A stretch of DNA of 64,000 bases. Origin: Candidatus Enterococcus moelleringii. Lineage in GTDB: Bacteria; Bacillota; Bacilli; Lactobacillales; Enterococcaceae. Positions 63,596 through 64,000 of the stretch are shown here, piece after piece; the stretch's first letter is position 1; every line of letters starts with the position of its first letter. The stretch spans positions 1-64,000 of the forward strand of contig NZ_JAFREM010000023.1 of NCBI RefSeq assembly GCF_017377575.1, read 5' to 3'. Position numbers and translations under genes: made by a program. The notes beneath the pieces are model-generated. The model was not told the origin of the DNA. It ran no database searches and saw only the letters and a program-made list of their open reading frames with translations.

Positions 63596-64000
63596 TCAGC
63601 TCATCGCTTCTTTTTCTGTCCATTCTGGCAACCTTCGTTCAGCCTGTTGGAACTTCCCGTTGTCATAATCAGCTATTTTTCCATCCAAACGTTGCAGCGT
63701 TGCACCAATTTCTTCGTATTTGGCAGCTAAATTATCTCGCTCTTCTTGCAAGATTTGCTTGCGGCGCTCTAATGTAGCATCCCCTTGCTGATAAAGTGTC
63801 GTGTATTCAGTCAACGATTCCACTGAAAGACCGGAACTACGCATGCATTTGATAAATTCAATCCAGTTTAAATCTTCCTGTTGGAAATCTCGCACGCCGC
63901 CATTTTTTCTAGTAACTGGCGGGATCAAACCAACTCGCTCATAATAACGCAGGGTGACAGCAGTGACGTCCATTAATTTTGCAGCTTCTGATATATTCAT
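63596..64000 (-). CDS. MerR family regulator, AdhR-like
   Basis: A 134-residue regulator reaching the window edge; the ATG at 63998-64000 is probably its true start, since MNISEAAKLMDVTAVTLRYYERVGLIPP matches the usual MerR beginning. The winged-helix domain (1-70) is followed by a coiled-coil dimer helix (about 75-120, ERRKQILQEERDNLAAKYEEI). A Cys at residue 52 (WIEFIKCMRSSGLS) occupies the position of the electrophile-sensing Cys52 of Bacillus AdhR. It is the best candidate activator for the six 19-bp-spacer promoters. Confidence 0.85.
   Translation of the reverse strand: MNISEAAKLMDVTAVTLRYYERVGLIPPVTRKNGGVRDFQQEDLNWIEFIKCMRSSGLSVESLTEYTTLYQQGDATLERRKQILQEERDNLAAKYEEIGATLQRLDGKIADYDNGKFQQAERRLPEWTEKEAMS

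Overview
The window is a chromosomal segment of a low-GC Gram-positive bacterium of the order Lactobacillales, most probably an Enterococcus. Supporting signs are the yceD-rpmF, dnaE-pfkA-pyk and gnd/two-component blocks, a pyruvate kinase with an extra C-terminal PEP-utilising domain, strong AGGAGG ribosome binding sites with several TTG/GTG starts, a tmRNA with a short AKNNNNTYALAA tag, and an enterococcal-type rRNA leader at the left edge. Species cannot be fixed from the sequence alone.

Layout. 1-457: tandem rRNA-type promoters and leader pointing left, out of the window. 0.5-34.4 kb: mostly core genes: a LisRK/ArlRS-like two-component system, gnd, rpmF, pyk, pfkA, dnaE, a threonine/serine exporter pair, tRNA-Ser(CGA), a promoter-terminator unit that may encode a small RNA, mntH, pgi, gdhA, aroD, an LTA synthase, a purine permease and a second two-component system. 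34.5-39 kb: ssrA, a small PspC-domain protein, a MerR/carboxymuconolactone-decarboxylase pair, an ankyrin lipoprotein and small membrane or lipoproteins. 39-50 kb: accessory redox and cysteine genes: a cystine-type ABC transporter with a 6-phospho-beta-glucosidase in the same operon, an MFS pump, serine acetyltransferase, a flavin reductase, two RibD-like reductases, a DUF3737 beta-helix protein and a DXS-like TPP enzyme. 50-57 kb: a MATE pump, three TetR regulators, a DrrAB-like ABC exporter and several very small membrane proteins. 57.5-64 kb: a formaldehyde oxidation pair, a beta-glucoside-type PTS with two antiterminator (RAT) sites, an SDR and a MerR regulator.

Main discovery. Six promoters between 42.9 and 63.5 kb have the same unusual architecture: TTGACT, exactly 19 bp, then a -10 box, with an 18-bp dyad of the form CTTRA(N8)TNAAG filling the spacer. 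This is the geometry of MerR-family activators, and the dyad closely resembles the operator of Bacillus AdhR. The MerR protein at the right edge (63596-64000) has a cysteine at position 52, the position of the redox cysteine in AdhR. The predicted regulon joins cystine import, a 6-phospho-beta-glucosidase, an MFS pump, flavin and NADPH reductases, an SDR, and a DUF3737 plus DXS-like operon. I read it as a multi-operon response to reactive carbonyls or other electrophiles. A second MerR (35693) faces its own 19-bp-spacer promoter with a different operator, and carries an in-frame amber codon before its C-terminal helix.
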